Below, piece by piece: positions 22,740 to 35,434 of a DNA stretch of 64,000 nt. The stretch is from Haematobia irritans (taxonomy: Eukaryota; Arthropoda; Insecta; Diptera; Muscidae): NCBI RefSeq assembly GCF_050003625.1, contig NC_134398.1, positions 63,496,891 to 63,560,890 on the forward strand. Reading direction: 5' to 3'. The notes under the pieces were generated by a model. That model searched no databases. It worked only from the letters and a program-made list of their open reading frames with translations, and was not told the DNA's origin. Both the position numbers and the translations under genes were made by a program. Position 1 is the first letter of the stretch, and the number at the start of each line of letters is the position of its first letter.

Positions 22740-23862
22740 CACCCTCAAAAAAAATCGCTTCTTTAACATATGTTCCAAACATATTTTGCAGGAAGCACAT
22801 ATATTATTGGATACTGCCGAAACATTAATATGTTTGTTTTATGTGAACATATTATATGTTAAGCATTTTGAGCCCAAAAATATCATATGCTTGGAAGAAT
22901 TTTTTCCAAAGACGATTGTGCTCATTGCCTAACATACTCGTAATTTTCACTTCCACGAAATATTTTAGTTCTTGGCACCTTTTTCTGTAATACAAATAAT
23001 GTTGAAGAAATTATTCACTTTTATAATTTTTTTAAATTTTACCTTTCGCCTGCACGGAAAATTGAACCGAGGACCATTTTTTATATTTGAAGGTATCCGT
23101 CAACTCCTCGTGGACTACTTATTAACAAAGAGGAACTAAACTTTGTTTTTATACATTTTACTGTTTAATTTTTCACTATTTCCTCCTTATTTCATTTTAC
23201 TGTCCCAACTCTAAAAAGAGTATAGTGCCCTTTCGTTATTTTTATGAAGACCCCTGATTTATTTTAACGAAAAATTGTGCCCATAATGCCAAAATGATAA
23301 ACAAAACACATGTCCACACATACATAAAATGCTGCTCTCAAGGCGAAAACATATGCTGTTTGTTTTTCAAATGTCTATTCTCTTGGTTCCGAATGTCTAT
23401 TCTCTTTATTCAAATTAAATAATATTTAGACTTAAGCATATCAAATTTTTGGCCTTATCATAAAACAGTTTTCCGAAACAACATACAAGCGGTTTCACAG
23501 AAATTGTTCTCTTTTGATTCTTTCGCTGTGTTATGTTGATATCTTTCGTCAACTCTCCAGGTTTCCATCTCTATTTCTTTCTCTATACTCTCTCTGTCGC
23601 TTTGAATAAAATATCACAACATATGTATGTTTATTTGAAATTTGTAAATATATATAAGTGTGCATTCACACATATGATTTTTATGAAACATTCATGCCCC
23701 AAACATAATATATTCTGACATATTAACATAGATGTCCCAAACATTTAGTGTTACTTTAGGAACATTACATGTTTGCACTTAAATATATTGTGTTTTAAAA
23801 TTGTGCCCGAAACACATTGTGTTTATATCGGAACATATGAAAAACATATTTTTCTAACAGTG
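22740..23862 (-). mobile_element. Element C, uninterrupted copy
   Basis: Ends CACCCTCAAAAAAAATCGC and ATTTTTCTAACAGTG lie between TA dinucleotides (22738-22739, 23863-23864), inside an R repeat that continues at 23865 with tagatctgaaccgattt. At about 1.12 kb it is the most compact copy and shows the family without nested insertions. It carries a reversed tRNA-like piece near 23048-23075. Confidence 0.8.
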
Positions 23863-24154
23863 TAGTTATTTTTAGATCTGAACCGATTTGCATGACACCT
23901 ATCACACTTTACGAGGCTTTTCAAATATTATTCTACGCAAAATTGAAAGCAGATCGATTAGTAATTACAACTGTAGACAGATCGATAACAAAATACCTAG
24001 AAAAAATACTTTCCTCCGGAACGAAATTATAAACAAACGAAGTTCATTTGCAATAATGTATTTTCATAATGAACGACTGTCTTTAATCTTTCTATTTTTA
24101 TACCCTCCACCATAGTATGTAACTCATCGAAATATTGATCTCAGACCCCATAAA

Positions 24155-24393
<239 letters not shown>

Positions 24394-26182
24394 GTACGTC
24401 CGTCTGTTGAAATCACGTTAACTTCCGAGCGAACTATCGACTTGAAACTTGGCATCAGCGTTGCCAGAATTTTTCACCAAAAACCGCTAGATTTGTCCAA
24501 AAAACTAGCCAAAAAAGCTAAAAATTGTAAAAAAATAGCTAGATAAAAAGCTAAATTTTTTGGTATCAAAAGTCACATTTTTGATTGAAATTTAACAAAC
24601 TTAAAGGCTTATTTCACTTAAAATGCATATTATTTTAATTGTCTTCATTTTATTTCCATTTCTGTGAGACGGTAAGAAAATCTAAGTCATATTAGCTCTG
24701 TTTGCGTACTCGATACATTTTGATTACTATCACAAATTTTTACTGGAAGTCCTTCATTTATATTTCCTAGTAAATAAAAACTTTTTTATTACTAGGAATA
24801 GCAATAAGCAGCTGGTTAATCATCAACAAGTCCAATGTCACATAGAACTGCATTAGAAAATATCAATATATTTCGTTTTAACTGAATTAATGATAAATTC
24901 GTGAACGTATACACTTCTCCTAATATTACCCAAGAAAATAAAACCCATTCTAACTGTCTTGCAAGTTTATACTGAATAACTTTTATTCGAAAATTTCCCA
25001 TACACTGTTAGAAAAATATGTTTTTCATATGTTCCGATATAAACAAAATGTATTTCGGGCACGATTTTAAACCACAATATATTTAAGTGCGAACATGTAA
25101 TGTTCCTAAACTAAAACTAAATGTTTGGGACATCTATGTTAATATGTTAGAATATATTATGTTTGGGGCATGAATGTTTCATAAAAATCATATGTGTGAA
25201 TACAAACATATATAAATTTACAAATTTCGACTAAACATACATATGTTGTGATATTTTATTCAAAGCGACAGAGAGAGTATAGAGAGAAATAGAGATGGAA
25301 AACGGGAGAGTTGACGAAAGATATCAATATAACACAGCAAAAGAGTCAAAAGAGAACAATTTCTGTGAAACCGCTTGTATGTTGTTTCGGAAAACTGTTT
25401 TATGATAAGGCCAAAAATTTGATATGCTTAAGTCTAAATATTATTTAATTTGAATAAAGAGAATAGACATTCGGAACCAAGAGAATAGACATTTGAAAAA
25501 CAAACAGCATATGTTTTCGCCTAGAGAGCAGCATTTTATGTATGTGTGGACATGTGTTTTGTTTATCATTTTGGCATTATGGGCACACTTTTTTTCTTGG
25601 TTCGTTAAAAGAAATCAGGGGTCTTCATAAAAATAGCGAAAGGGCACTATACACTTTTTAGAGTTGGGACAGTAAAATGAAATAAGGAGGAAATAGTGAA
25701 AAATTACACAGTAAAATGTAAAAAAAAAAAACTTTAGTTCCTTTTTAGTAGTCCACGAGGAGTTGACGGACACCATCAAATATAAAAACGGGCATTAAGT
25801 TCGAGTTTTACAGCTAAAACAATTTAAAAAGTTTGTTTTCTTTAAAATGAATTATTAAAGAAAAATAAAAGGAATTTTAGAGCGATGGTGTTAAATGCTA
25901 GTAAAAAACTTTTCACTCCTAAATAAATTTATGTTTATATTATAAAATTATGTATGTATGTTTATACTCGACTCCACGTTCTTCTTTTGTTAGTTTTTGA
26001 ATTCCTTCCAAATTTTAAAGTTTTGTCCAAAAACAGTTTTTTATTACAAAATTGTTATTTCTGCAATAAAAAATAATATTTTATCCAAAAATCAGTCAAT
26101 TTCGTTTATATCAAGCACTGTTACTGACTATAAATCTTTAATAACGCACATTTCGAAGTTTCATTTAAAAAAATTTAATATA

Positions 26183-27116
26183 AAGGGTGATTCTTTTGAG
26201 GTTAGGATTTTCATGCATTAGTATTTGACAGATCACGTGGGATTTCAGACATGGTGTCAAAGAGAAAGATGCTCAGTATGCTTTGACATTTCATCATGAA
26301 TAGACTTACTAACGAGCCACAACGTCGAATTTTCAGTGAATGGGCCCTAGAAAAGTTGGCAGAAAATCCGCTTTTTTATCGACAAATTTTGTTCAGCGAT
26401 GAGGCTCATTTCTGGTTGAATGGCTACGTAAATAGGCAAAATTGCCGCATTTGGAGTGAAGAGCAACCAGAAGCCGTTCAAGAACTGCCCATGCATCCCG
26501 AAAAATGCACTGTTTGGTGTGGTTTGTACGCTGGTGGAATCATTGGACCGTATTTTTTCAAAGATGCTGTTGGACGCAACGTTACGGTGAATGGCGATCG
26601 CTATCGTTCGATGCTAACAAACTTTTTGTTGCCAAAAATGGAAGAACTGAACTTGGTTGACATGTGGTTTCAACAAGATGGCGCTACATGCCACACAGCT
26701 CGCGATTCTATGGCCATTTTGAGGGAAAACTTCGGAGAACAATTCATCTCAAGAAATGGACCGGTAAGTTGGCCACCAAGATCATGCGATTTGACGCCTT
26801 TAGACTATTTTTTGTGGGGCTACGTCAAGTCTAAAGTCTACAGAAATAAGCCAGCAACTATTCCAGCATTGGAAGACAACATTTCCGAAGAAATTCGGGC
26901 TATTCCTGCCGAAATGCTCGAAAAAGTTGCCCAAAATTGGACTTTCCGAATGGACCACCTAAGACGCAGCCGCGGTCAACATTTAAATGAAATTATCTTC
27001 AAAAAGTAAATGTCATGGACCAATCTAACGTTTCAAATAAAGAACCGATGAGATTTTGCAAATTTTATGCGTTTTTTTTTTAAAAAAAGTTATCAAGCTC
27101 TTAACAAATCACCCTT
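26183..27116 (+). mobile_element. DD41D Tc1/mariner-type element, N-terminally deleted derivative
   Basis: Flanked by TA. The ends AAGGGTGATT and AATCACCCTT are a 10-bp inverted repeat. At 934 bp it contains one long frame (26296-27009). Other copies: 33970-34903 (minus), 41462-42242 (minus, rearranged) and 59510-60445 (plus). Confidence 0.92.
26296..27009 (+). CDS. Truncated DD41D transposase (catalytic domain only), 237 aa
   Basis: The DDE-type core is complete: Asp35 in FSDEAHFW, Asp128 in FQQDGATCHTAR, and Asp170 in CDLTPLDYFLWG. There are 41 residues between the second and third Asp, which puts it in the DD41D group of the IS630-Tc1-mariner superfamily. The usual N-terminal paired helix-turn-helix DNA-binding region (roughly 100 residues) is missing. 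The first codons (MNRLTNEP) come from upstream of an internal deletion. The protein could retain catalytic fold but should not bind the inverted repeats on its own. Compared with the other copies, this one has Arg47 where the others have Lys. Confidence 0.88.
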   Translation: MNRLTNEPQRRIFSEWALEKLAENPLFYRQILFSDEAHFWLNGYVNRQNCRIWSEEQPEAVQELPMHPEKCTVWCGLYAGGIIGPYFFKDAVGRNVTVNGDRYRSMLTNFLLPKMEELNLVDMWFQQDGATCHTARDSMAILRENFGEQFISRNGPVSWPPRSCDLTPLDYFLWGYVKSKVYRNKPATIPALEDNISEEIRAIPAEMLEKVAQNWTFRMDHLRRSRGQHLNEIIFKK

Positions 27117-29385
27117 TAGTATAAATATAAATGTGTAAATTAAAAAAAAAAAAAAAACAAAAAAAATGTTCGGTCGGAGCAGGGATTGAACCCACGACCC
27201 TTTGCATGCAAGGCAGACATGCTAACCACTGCTCCACGTGGCAAACAAATGTATGTTTCTGTTAAATAATGTTATGTTTGCATGGGCTCGTGGGCGCTGC
27301 AAACTATGCTTTGAAATGTAACTTAAAACGATAATTATCTACTGGTGACTATAACAGCTACGTAGCCCAGTGGATAGTGTGTTGGCTTACAAACTGTATG
27401 GTCCTCGGTTCGATTCTCCGTGCAGGCGAAAGGTAAAATTTAAAAAATTTATAAAAGTGAATAATTTCTTCAACATTATTTGTATTACAGAAAAAGGTGC
27501 CAATAACTAAAAAATTTCGTGGAAGTGAAAATTACGACTATGTTAGGGAATGAGCAAAATCGTGTTTGGGAAAAATTCTTCCAAGCATATAATATTTTTG
27601 GCTCAAAATGCTTCCAAACATATAATATGTTCACATAAAACAAACATATTAATGTTTCGGCAGTATGCAATAATATATGTGCTTCCTGCAAAATATGTTT
27701 GGAACATATGTTAAAGAAGCGATTTTTTTGAGGGTGTACAAACATATTGTTGTCCAATTTTCGTAAATGTAAATCCATTCCATTAATAAATAGCAGATTT
27801 GTTTTGATCCTATCACTACGAATTTTTTTATTGCATTGTTTTTGATGTTAAAAAAATAATTCCACATTCAAAACTTTATTTCCTTAATTATTTCTATGTT
27901 CGCTTCCAAAGATTTTGTACACTTATGATTTTGGTATTGATTCAGAGTCAAATTTGAATTTATTCGTTTTTTCAGCTTTTTCTTCATGAGCTATCACAGT
28001 GCTTTAAAAACGTGCTAACAGCAACTTAAATTTAATTCAGACTCGACTTTAAGTAAAAATTATTCTGTGTATACGTTTTTAAAATAAAACGTTGAAAAAC
28101 CTCTTCTATTTTTGAACGCTATTTTGGTTTGTGGTCAAGATACAAAAACTCCACAAATTTAAAGACTTTTTAATTAATTTTAAGAATTTTTTAGAATTGA
28201 CCCTAGCCTTCTTTCATGAAAAGATACCCATTTTGAAGTTGAATCATTTAACTATGAGGACAAAAGGATTTTATCGGCTTTTGGACTTTTGGAGGAAAAC
28301 ATATAAGAGAAATTCACAAATGCTATTATAACCAATGACAATATTTTTTCAGTGTACAAAGCAATTCGCATCTACTATTTTAATTTAGTAATATCATAAT
28401 AACTTTAGAATACGTATTATAATAACATAAAAAGGATAAACGAGTCAAATGCTATTATTCCTAATAATTTACTGACAGTTTATATAAGGAATTTGTATGG
28501 TAATAGTAGATTGTATGGTAATAGTAGATAGTTTGTATGGTAATATTAGATATTTTAGATAACTTTTATGAATACTAGGAAAAAACTTTACAACATAATG
28601 GCTGGAATAATTATTAAGGCTTAAATTGAGCTTTGAAATATGCGGAGACCCTTATTCTTGCAGCAAGACTTACATAAAAACGAAGTTTTATCCATATTTC
28701 AATAGGAACATGTCGAAAATAAAAAAGGCCAAAAATAGCTAAAAGGGTGATGAAAAAAAGCCAGAAAAAAAGCTAAAAGCTAAATGCATTTTTTCCCCGC
28801 TAAACGTCTTCAAAAAAAGCCAAATCTAGCGGGAAAAAAGCTAAATTGGCAACGCTGCTTGGCATAAGTAGTTGTTATTGATGTAGATCAGATGGTGTTG
28901 CAAATGGGCCATATTGGACCACTTTTACCTATAGCTCCCATATAAACCGACACCCAGATTTGGCTTCCGGAGCCTATTAGAGAAGCAAATTTTAACCGAT
29001 CCGGTTGAAATTTGGTACGTGCTGTTAGTTATGGTATCTAAGAATCATGCAACAATTGGTCCATATAGGTCAATAATTATATATAGCCCCCATATAAACC
29101 GATCCCCAGATTTGACCTCCGGAGCCTCTTAGAGGAGCAAAATTGATCGGATCCGGTTGAAACTTGGTACGTGGTGTTAGTATATGGGCTCTAACAACCA
29201 TACAAAAATTGGTCCACATCGGTTCATAATTATATATAGCCCCCATATAAACCGATCCGCACATTTGACCTCCGGGACTTCTTAGAGAAGCAAAATTCAT
29301 CCGATCCGGTTGAAACTTAGTACGTGGTTTTAGTATATGGTCTCCAACAATCATGCAAACATTGGTTCATATCGGCCTATAACTA

Positions 29386-30295
29386 CACGCAAACAAAAAA
29401 AAAACGTTTGGAAAACGTGTACCGAAAACGTTTTTCTTTTGTTAGAGTTTTTTGAATTGCTTCGAAAATTTTAAACTTTTATCACCAAAAAAATTCGTTT
29501 GTTACAAAATTTTTATTTTTTCAATAAAAAAAGTTATTTTTGAAACAACAACACAGTCCATTTCGTTTATATCAAACACTGTTCTTTTCTGTCTTAAGGT
29601 CTTTAATAAGACACATTTTACAGTTCAAAATTTAATATACTACAATGTAATGTTGAACATTTTTTCGGAATCTTCCGAACATATCTGAAATATATGTAAA
29701 AAAAAAAACAAAACAAACTTTGGTCGAAGCAGGGATCGAACCCACGACCCTTGGCATGCAATTCGGACGTAGCAACCACTGCACCACGGTGCCAAACTAA
29801 ATGTTTGTTTCTGTTAAATAAACTTTGTCTATTCGGTTCGTGGGCGCCGCAAGCTATGCTATATAAATATAACTTATATGGATATTTATCTATTGATGAC
29901 CATAACAGGTACATAGCTCAGTGGTTAGTGTGTTGGCTTACAAAGTGCATGGTCCGCGTTTCGATTCTCCGTGCAGGCGAAAGGTAAAAAAAATTAAAAA
30001 TTTATAAAATCGTATAATTTCTTCTACATTGTTGGTATTACAGGAAAAGGTGTTAAGACTAAAAAACATCGTGGATGTGAGGGAAAATGCAATTAGAGGG
30101 AAATGCAATTGTTTTTTTTTTTTTTTGAGTTTGTCCTTATGAAATTGTTTTTACATCCTGGAAAAGAATAAACGTTTATCACAAAAAGTATATACTTTTC
30201 TCCCAAATACACTTCCTTACAGCGAAAAGCAAATTAGAAACGAACTTTGTTTGTCTAAAATTTCGTTTGGGAGGAAAGAATTATTTTTTTGCGTG
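29386..30295 (+). mobile_element. Element D, complete copy, two inverted tRNA-like modules
   Basis: Flanked by TA (29384-29385, 30296-30297). The inverted ends are CACGCAAA and TTTGCGTG. It carries a minus-strand tRNA-like segment (29718-29793, ggatcgaacccacgaccctt) and a plus-strand one (29910-29978, tagctcagtggttagtgtg and cgattctccgtgcagg). These are followed by a gtattacaggaaaaggtg stretch seen in families C and D. No protein frame is convincing. Confidence 0.8.
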
Positions 30296-31168
30296 TATAT
30301 ATAGCCCCCACATAAACCGATCCCCAGATTTGATCTCAATCCGGTTGACATTTGGTAGGTGGTGTTAGCATATGGTCTCTAACAACCATGCCAAACTAGG
30401 TCTATATCGGTCCATATGGCTTCGTAATTATTTGAAGACTTACCTATATATATCTTTTTTTGTCTAATATATACCACATATGGCCTAACTTTCAATTTAG
30501 AAGACGATGTTAAGAAGTTTTAAGATACCTTGCATGACAGTCTTTCGTAGAAGTTTCTACGCAATCCATGGTGGAGGGTACATACGATTCGGCCTGGCTA
30601 AACATACGGCCGCATATACTTGTTTTACAGAATATTTACCGTCAAAAAAAAAACTTCTCAAATCTGGGGATCGTTTTACAGCCCCAATGTAAAACGATCC
30701 TTAGATTTGATTTTCGGAGCTTCCTAAGCTCCCATATAAATAGACATCAAGATTTGAATTCTGGAGACGCATGGAGGAACAAATTTCATGTGATCCGGTT
30801 GAAATTTGGCTCTCTAATTAACATGCGAAAATTAATTTATTTAAGCGTATATAGACCCCATTTGTTAATAAGTTGTAAGATATCTATTATTGGCAAACGT
30901 TACCACATCCCAATGATTGTGGATAATATAGTATTTTGTAGAAATTTGTACGTAATCCATGATGGAGGGTACATAAGATTCGGCCTGGCTGAATTTACGG
31001 CCGTATATGTATACCGCTAGGACGTGAGCGTCAAGGTAGGAACATTTGTTGGGAACGAGCCCTTAATTTTTATTTTGTTTGCTAAGACATTAGTAAAAAA
31101 AAATAGGATACATATGTACATCAAGTCATTGAACAGACAACTTCATATTTGTTCATCCTTTTGAAAAT

Positions 31169-31493
31169 GTCGAATTTTGTACCAGAAAGTGATGAAATGC
31201 TGAAAGCATACATTTTTTGTTTTCATTTGAAGAAAAGTGCTGCAGAGTCGCATTAAATGTCAATATATCAGAAGCAACATGCAACATGTGACGGTTCAGA
31301 AATAATGATTTTGATGTGAGAAATGAACAACGTGGAATACCACCAAAAAAGTTTTAAGAAGCCAAATTGCAAAATATAATGGGTGGAGAGTCAAAAGCAA
31401 GTGCCAGCAATGTTAAATATTGCACAACAAAAATTTTTGACCGTTTAAAAAGCTATGGGAAAGATCCAAAAGTGTGGAAAATGGGTGCCACAT
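31169..31493 (+). pseudogene. mariner transposase N-terminal relict
   Basis: With frameshifts and stops, the frame encodes MSNFVPESDE, then FCFHLKKSAAESH, and further on SYGKDPKVWKMGA. This is the recognisable N-terminal helix-turn-helix region of a mariner transposase of a lineage different from the DD34D copies at 1-969 and 21559-22607. The catalytic domain is absent. The sequence passes into an E-type element at about 31555. Confidence 0.6.
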
Positions 31494-31554
31494 AAAAAAC
31501 AACGCTCATTTCATACCGGTATACCTGTTTTCTAATAAAATAAATAGGCGTATA

Positions 31555-32050
31555 CCAACAAACATGACTGTCACTATCATATTGGAAGAGCAAAATAATA
31601 TTTTTGTGGCGTGTAACATTTTCACCTGCAACCATGTTGGCTCAGTGAACATAGTTCTAAGAAAAACATAATTGTCCTCATCTAAAATGTTATTATATCG
31701 ACAAAAAGAATTTTGTTTAAATTAGAAGACAATGGTCACGATGTAAAATTTTATGGTATTCTCCAAAAATGTTTTTCTCACAGTTAAAAGAGCATGATCA
31801 CAACCTAAAATGTTATGATAATTATGAACAATTTTTTCGTCGTCGAAAAAAGGACGTCACTTGAGAAAAGAAAACACAGAAGTGACTTTATTTATTTATT
31901 AACTAATTCCTTGTTTATTTGTATTTATAATGTCGTACAAGCAGATTTTACATATTTTTATACACTCTATTTTGGTTCAATTTCAACAATAAATAACACA
32001 TGTGAACAAAATTGTAATTTTTTTGTGTTGATTTGAAATGTGCAGCAAAT
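31555..32050 (+). mobile_element. Partial element E
   Basis: It matches 51940-52400 (gactgtcactatcatattgg, aaaatgttattatatcgac, gaaaaaaggacgtcacttgag). Neither end is preserved. Confidence 0.65.
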
Positions 32051-32589
32051 TTTTAGTAATTTGAAGTCGCTGAATCCAAATCTGCACTTGTTGTTTTTTT
32101 TTATGAGCTCGACTTTTCGAGATATACTGTTATGTTCAAAATTATGGCACTTCCGCTACATATATTGGAATAACTTGAAAACGGTTGACCATTTTAAATT
32201 AAAAAGAAATGCCAAACTATAGTCTCTTTAAGCCGTATCTACATTGTTTTTCAATTTTCCAAGTAGTTTTAGAGATATCGTTCAGGTATTGCAAAAAAAA
32301 TTTAAATTTTTACAAAAAAAAAAATTTTGTTCTTAAAAATTCCTAAAAAATAAAAATGTGATAAAAATCATAGTTTTGGTCCGGAAACAGTTAGTCAAAT
32401 ATATTTTAAATTTAAACAAAAGTTTTGCACCGATTGTAATGAATTAAAGCTCATTTTATTGGAAATATATTTAACTAACTGTTTCTGGACAAAAACTGTG
32501 ATTTTTTTCCCATTTATATTTTTTAAGAATTTTTAAGAACAAAAATTTCTTTTTGTTTGTTAAAAATTTCAATTTTTCTTTCAAATATT

Positions 32590-32810
32590 AAATTTGGATC
32601 CGGAAGCGATGAATTTAGCATGGTCTTGTCATAGTACGGATATCTACCATTTCAACAGCCGTTGTACTGAATCTGCATCACTTTTAAGGTGTGCTTCGAA
32701 TTTAGTGTTTTCGATGTGAATTAAAAAAATTAGTAATATTTTGCCAAATAAATAATTTTTATAATTTTTTATTATTTTTAATGCATTCTAACGCTTGTAA
32801 GTTTTCTAGA
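32590..32810 (-). repeat. Copy of the repeat found in serpin intron 4
   Basis: Reverse complement of about 20640-20960. Upstream (32300-32580) lies a loose inverted repeat around caaaaattt / aaattttt runs. Confidence 0.55.
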
Positions 32811-33114
32811 ATGGATTTAGCATATTTTTGCTATAGCAATGTGAAGGATTTTCCACACGAAGAGGTAACAGCAAACACGTAGCTATAATTAGAATAAGAA
32901 GTATTTTACGTAGTATATAAGTCATTGTAAATTTAACAATAAATTTGGTTTCCATTAAACCATCAAGGCGAGCACATCGTTTCCTTTTTCGTCCTTCTCC
33001 CGTGTCTTCGATATACAACCAGGAGTCGTTGTACAATAGTAAAAAAGAAAAAAAAAATGCTACAAGTATAATTTTCGACTCGTGAACTCGATTACTTGTT
33101 AAGAACACAATCAT
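32806..33114 (-). CDS. Unrecognised open frame, 102 codons
   Basis: It does not match any repeat in the window. The first half has a hydrophobic stretch (IILVAFFFSFLLLY), then a charged segment (EDTGEGRKRKRCARLDGL), then a second hydrophobic stretch (ILRKILLILIIATCLLLPL). It could be a small membrane or secreted protein starting at an internal Met, or a chance frame. No splice or poly-A support was identified. Confidence 0.2.
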   Translation of the reverse strand: MIVFLTSNRVHESKIILVAFFFSFLLLYNDSWLYIEDTGEGRKRKRCARLDGLMETKFIVKFTMTYILRKILLILIIATCLLLPLRVENPSHCYSKNMLNPF

Positions 33115-33179
33115 TTCTATAACCTTAACGCTATTTACGATCCAAATGTGTAAGATATATTCCAGTACAAATTTATGTA

Positions 33180-33315
33180 ATTAAAAAGTGGCACAGTACG
33201 ACAAAAAAGTGACACAAAAAAGTAAAAGGTATCATATTTAGTGGCACAAAATTATCACCGCTTGAAAAAAAGTGGCAAATTTGGCACTAATCGGCACAAC
33301 GGTAACACTGGTAGA
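33180..33315. repeat. Short gtggcaca-rich segment, possible hAT end
   Basis: Repeated (a)gtggcaca / gtgacaca motifs end with cggtaacactg, which resembles a hAT terminus (CAGTGTTACC on the other strand). No partner end or 8-bp duplication was found. Confidence 0.3.
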
Positions 33316-33969
33316 GATATTAAAACCGCTTAAGTACTATTTTCAATATAATATTGATACTTCACAATACCGTATGCTACACTGTTAGAAAAATATGTTT
33401 TTCATATGTTCCACTATAAACAAAATGTGTTTCGGGCACAATTTTTAAACACAATATATTTAAGTGCAAACATGTAATGTTCCTAAACTAACACTAAATG
33501 TTTGGGACACATATGTTAATATGTTAGAATATATTATGTTTTGGGCATGAATGTTTCATAAAAATAATATGTATGAATGTAAACATATATAAATTTACAA
33601 ATTTCGAGTAAACATATATATGTTGTGATATTTTATTCAGAGAGCGGCAGAGAGAGAGAGAGAGAGAGTATAGAGAAAGAAACAGAGATGGAAACCGGGA
33701 GGGTTGACGAAAGATATCAACATAACACAGCGAGAAAATGAAAAGAGAGCAATTTCTGTGAAACCGCTTGTATGTTGTTTCAAAACAGGAATCCGGAGCG
33801 GAGCGTGGAGCGGAGCGGAGCAAGCCCTTTTTTGCCGGAGCGGGAGCGGCATTTCTAAAATCCGGAGCGGAGCGGTTTCCAAATGAAAAACCGCTCCGCT
33901 CCGAATAAAATATTACTTGAATGAAATGTGTAACTTTGAAATTACACTGTGTAGGTAATTTCAAATATA

Positions 33970-34903
33970 AAGGGTGATTTGTTAAGAGCTTGATAACTTT
34001 CTTTTTAAAAAAAACGCATAAAATTTGCAAAATCTCATCGGTTCTTTATTTGAAACGTTAGATTGGTCCATGACATTTACTTTTTGAAGATAATTTCATT
34101 TAAATGTTGACCGCGGCTGCGTCTTAGGTGGTCCATTCGGAAAGTCCAATTTTGGGCAACTTTTTCGAGCATTTCGGCCGGAATAGCCCGAATTTCTTCG
34201 GAAATGTTGTCTTCCAAAGCTGGAATAGTTGCTGGCTTATTTCTGTAGACTTTAGACTTGACGTAGCCCCACAAAATATAGTCTAAAGGCGTCAAATCGC
34301 ATGATCTTGGTGGCCAACTTACCGGTCCATTTCTTGAGATGAATTGTTCTCCGAAGTTTTCCCTCAAAATGGCCATAGAATCGCGAGCTGTGTGGCATGT
34401 AGCGCCATCTTGTTGAAACCACATGTCAACCAAGTTCAGTTCTTCCATTTTTGGCAACAAAAAGTTTGTTAGCATCGAACGATAGCGATCGCCATTCACC
34501 GTAACGTTGCGTCCAACAGCATCTTTGAAAAAATACGGTCCAATGATTCCACCAGCGTACAAACCACACCAAACAGTGCATTTTTCGGGATGCATGGGCA
34601 GTTCTTGAACGGCTTCTGGTTGCTCTTCACTCCAAATGCGGCAATTTTGCTTATTTACGTAGCCATTCAACCAGAAATGAGCCTCATCGCTGAAGAAAAT
34701 TTGTCGATAAAAAAGCGGATTTTCTGCCAACTTTTCTAGGGCCCATTCACTGAAAATTCGACGTTGTGGCTCGTTAGTAAGTCTATTCATGATGAAATGT
34801 CAAAGCATACTGAGCATCTTTCTCTTTGACACCATGTCTGAAATCCCACGTGATCTGTCAAATACTAATGCATGAAAATCCTAACCTCAAAAGAATCACC
34901 CTT
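33970..34903 (-). mobile_element. DD41D derivative, copy 2 (frame 34077-34790)
   Basis: TA-flanked 934-bp copy with the same deletion junction as 26183-27116 (MNRLTNEPQRRIF start). The 237-codon frame is open. It has Ile for Phe in the DYFLWG block next to the third catalytic Asp, and Phe for Leu just before FSDEAHF. Confidence 0.92.
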
Positions 34904-35171
34904 TAGCTAGTACTTAGCGTAGTGTGAGTAAACGTTTAAAATGTACGATATGTATTTTTGTACGTACGTACATTGGGGAAAACACAACGTGTTTTTTTAA
35001 TAATTGTTTTCAAAAACGGAAAATGTCAAAATATATCTCTAGTATGTGTTGTAAAAGTAACAACAGTACTTTCGATCAATTTCATCTCGTATTACTACAA
35101 AGATGTTTGTAATGAACGTCAAATAAATGCAATTAAACGATCTTATTTATATTTAATGTTTTAGTTTTCTA

Positions 35172-35434
35172 CACTGAAAAAAATATTATCGTGAAGTCAA
35201 AGATTTCATGTCCTTAGAATAAGAATGCAAATTTTGCTTAACATGGAAGACGCATTTCTCTAAAATAAAGTTTTTTTCCTCGTCCAAAAGTCAATAAACT
35301 TTTGAATGAAGTTGTAATGTCCTTATAATTAAGTGATTTTACTTAAAAATGTGTATCATAACATGAAAGATAAAATTTTTGAGGTAAGGTCAACGTGACT
35401 TTAATAATTAAGGAAATTTCTTTTTTTTTCAGTG
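35172..35434. mobile_element. 263-bp TA-flanked MITE
   Basis: Ends CACTGAAAAAAATATTATC and TTTCTTTTTTTTTCAGTG lie between TA dinucleotides. A diverged relative (acactgaaaaaattattg) begins near 45630. Confidence 0.75.

Larger units (their letters stand above)
25003..27736 (+). mobile_element. Element C inside hAT H, with D-like core and DD41D insertion
   Basis: Flanked by TA (25001-25002, 27737-27738), with ends CACTGTTAGAAAAATATG and GATTTTTTTGAGGGTG. Between about 25990 and 27480 the core is collinear with element D (tttgttagtttttgaatt..., two tRNA-like modules at 27172-27244 and 27362-27427), although the ends belong to family C. DD41D lies at 26183-27116. Confidence 0.8.
24456..28857. mobile_element. 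hAT element H, 8-bp duplication, contains element C and a DD41D element
   Basis: Ends CAGCGTTGCCAGAATTTTT and GCTAAATTGGCAACGCTG are inverted repeats. The flanking duplication CTTGGCAT (24448-24455, 28858-28865) is exact. Both subterminal regions are rich in gctaaa / tagcc motifs, likely transposase-binding subterminal repeats as in other hATs. No transposase frame was recognised in its own 1.6 kb, so it is non-autonomous. Confidence 0.88.

Noticed and set aside
33524..34030. 168-codon minus-strand frame
   Set aside because: It runs across the ends of element C, hAT K and the DD41D element, so it cannot be a natural gene.
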